12,909 bases of DNA from Oscillospiraceae bacterium. GTDB lineage: Bacteria; Bacillota_A; Clostridia; Oscillospirales; Oscillospiraceae. Below the pieces are notes generated by a model that saw nothing but the letters and a program-made list of their open reading frames with translations, was not told the origin of the DNA and searched no databases. Positions 12,355-12,909 of the stretch are shown here, piece after piece (positions within the stretch are counted from its first letter, which is position 1; each line of letters starts with the position of its first letter). Both the position numbers and the translations under genes were made by a program. The stretch lies in assembly GCA_017396725.1 (NCBI GenBank), contig JAFQLA010000145.1:1-12909 (forward strand), in the 5' to 3' direction.

Positions 12355-12909
12355 TTAGTTCTTCTCGACCTTGCTCAGTTCAAAGACCTTGATGGGAGGA
12401 GTATCGAAAACATGGGTGTCCTTCAGCGCCTTGGCAAGGCGGGCTACCTTCTGGCCCAGGCGGCGGCAGCGGATCATGCCTTCTTCATCGGCAGCGGCGC
12501 CTTCAGCGCCCTTATCCTGGCTCCATACGCTGGCGCCTGCGTACATGCACAGACCGCCGTTGGCAGGAGTGTAACCGTTGGTGTGGAACCAGCCCATGAG
12601 GCTGTTGATCACATGTTCCTGACCGCCGTTGCGGGTGCCGCCGACAGCGATGCAGCCGCCTACCTGCTTGGCGTGTGCGTCAGGATTCTTGCTGAGAACC
12701 ACCCAGCCGCCGCGGAAGCGGGAAAGGAAAGCGCTCATCTGGGGAGTGGGGCACATTTCGTATACGGGGGAGGCAAAGATCAGACCGTCTGCATCCAGGA
12801 CCTTCTGCAGATCATCAGTGATATCATCTTTCCACACGGTGCAGATGGGGCTGTTATCACGCACGCATTTGTTGCAGGCCATGCAGGGATTGATTTTCTT
12901 ACCCTGAAG
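12355..12909 (-). CDS. Iron-sulfur flavoprotein / NAD(P)H-dependent flavin oxidoreductase, 5' end outside window
   Basis: The C-terminal 184 residues are visible and the frame is open through the right edge. The visible part begins LQGKKINPC, so the internal ATG at 12882 is not the start. The cysteine cluster INPCMACNKC plus a later Cys (spacing C-x2-C-x2-C-x7-C) fits the [4Fe-4S] site of iron-sulfur flavoproteins. FASPVYEMCPTPQMSAFLSR and VGGTRNGGQE are the flavin-binding loops of the flavodoxin-like reductase fold. These proteins shuttle electrons between ferredoxin or NAD(P)H and acceptors in anaerobes. The gene is convergent with the flavodoxin-rubredoxin gene and shares its terminator. 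The physiological partner is not evident. Confidence 0.87.
   Translation of the reverse strand, partial: LQGKKINPCMACNKCVRDNSPICTVWKDDITDDLQKVLDADGLIFASPVYEMCPTPQMSAFLSRFRGGWVVLSKNPDAHAKQVGGCIAVGGTRNGGQEHVINSLMGWFHTNGYTPANGGLCMYAGASVWSQDKGAEGAAADEEGMIRCRRLGQKVARLAKALKDTHVFDTPPIKVFELSKVEKN

Overview
The window looks like chromosomal DNA from an anaerobic, low-to-mid GC Gram-positive bacterium, most likely a gut-type Clostridia (Oscillospirales-like; this is an inference). The signs are strong GGAGG ribosome sites, short intergenic gaps, A/T-rich promoters with TTGC(A/C)A -35 boxes, A/U-tailed hairpin terminators, a SpoVK-type AAA+ ATPase, and many flavin and Fe-S proteins. I found no mobile element, tRNA, rRNA or CRISPR array.

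Layout. (1) Positions 1-2828, minus strand: an operon encoding ApbE (FAD:protein FMN transferase), a NusG-domain-II membrane-anchored protein, a Gx/Hpre_diP_synt_I membrane protein and a SpoVK/CbbX-like AAA+ ATPase that runs off the left edge. The first three resemble the FmnB/EetA/EetB part of flavin-based extracellular electron transfer loci. (2) 3091-3861, plus: an orphan polytopic membrane protein with its own promoter and terminator. (3) 4036-6739, plus: an SDR oxidoreductase followed by E1-alpha and E1-beta of a thiamine-diphosphate 2-oxoacid/acetoin-type dehydrogenase, ending in a strong terminator. (4) 6843-8554, minus: two genes related to methenyltetrahydromethanopterin cyclohydrolase (Mch), one full length and one short and degenerate. 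(5) 8898-11487, plus: a third, full-length Mch homologue followed 34 bp later by a double-lipoyl E2 acyltransferase. Divergent promoters for (4) and (5) lie in a 343-bp control region with a 9-bp inverted repeat covering both -35 boxes. (6) 11656-12312, plus: a flavodoxin-rubredoxin fusion. (7) 12355-12909, minus: an iron-sulfur flavoprotein cut by the right edge.

The most interesting part is 4036-11487. Three Mch-family paralogues sit inside a split set of genes for a dehydrogenase complex, and one is apparently co-transcribed with the E2. Mch is normally an enzyme of tetrahydromethanopterin C1 metabolism in methanogens and methylotrophs, and nothing else in the window belongs to that pathway. 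I infer that these proteins were recruited to a catabolic or C1/acyl-transfer pathway built around the dehydrogenase complex; the substrate is not visible from sequence. No E3 (dihydrolipoamide dehydrogenase) or lipoate ligase is encoded in the window.
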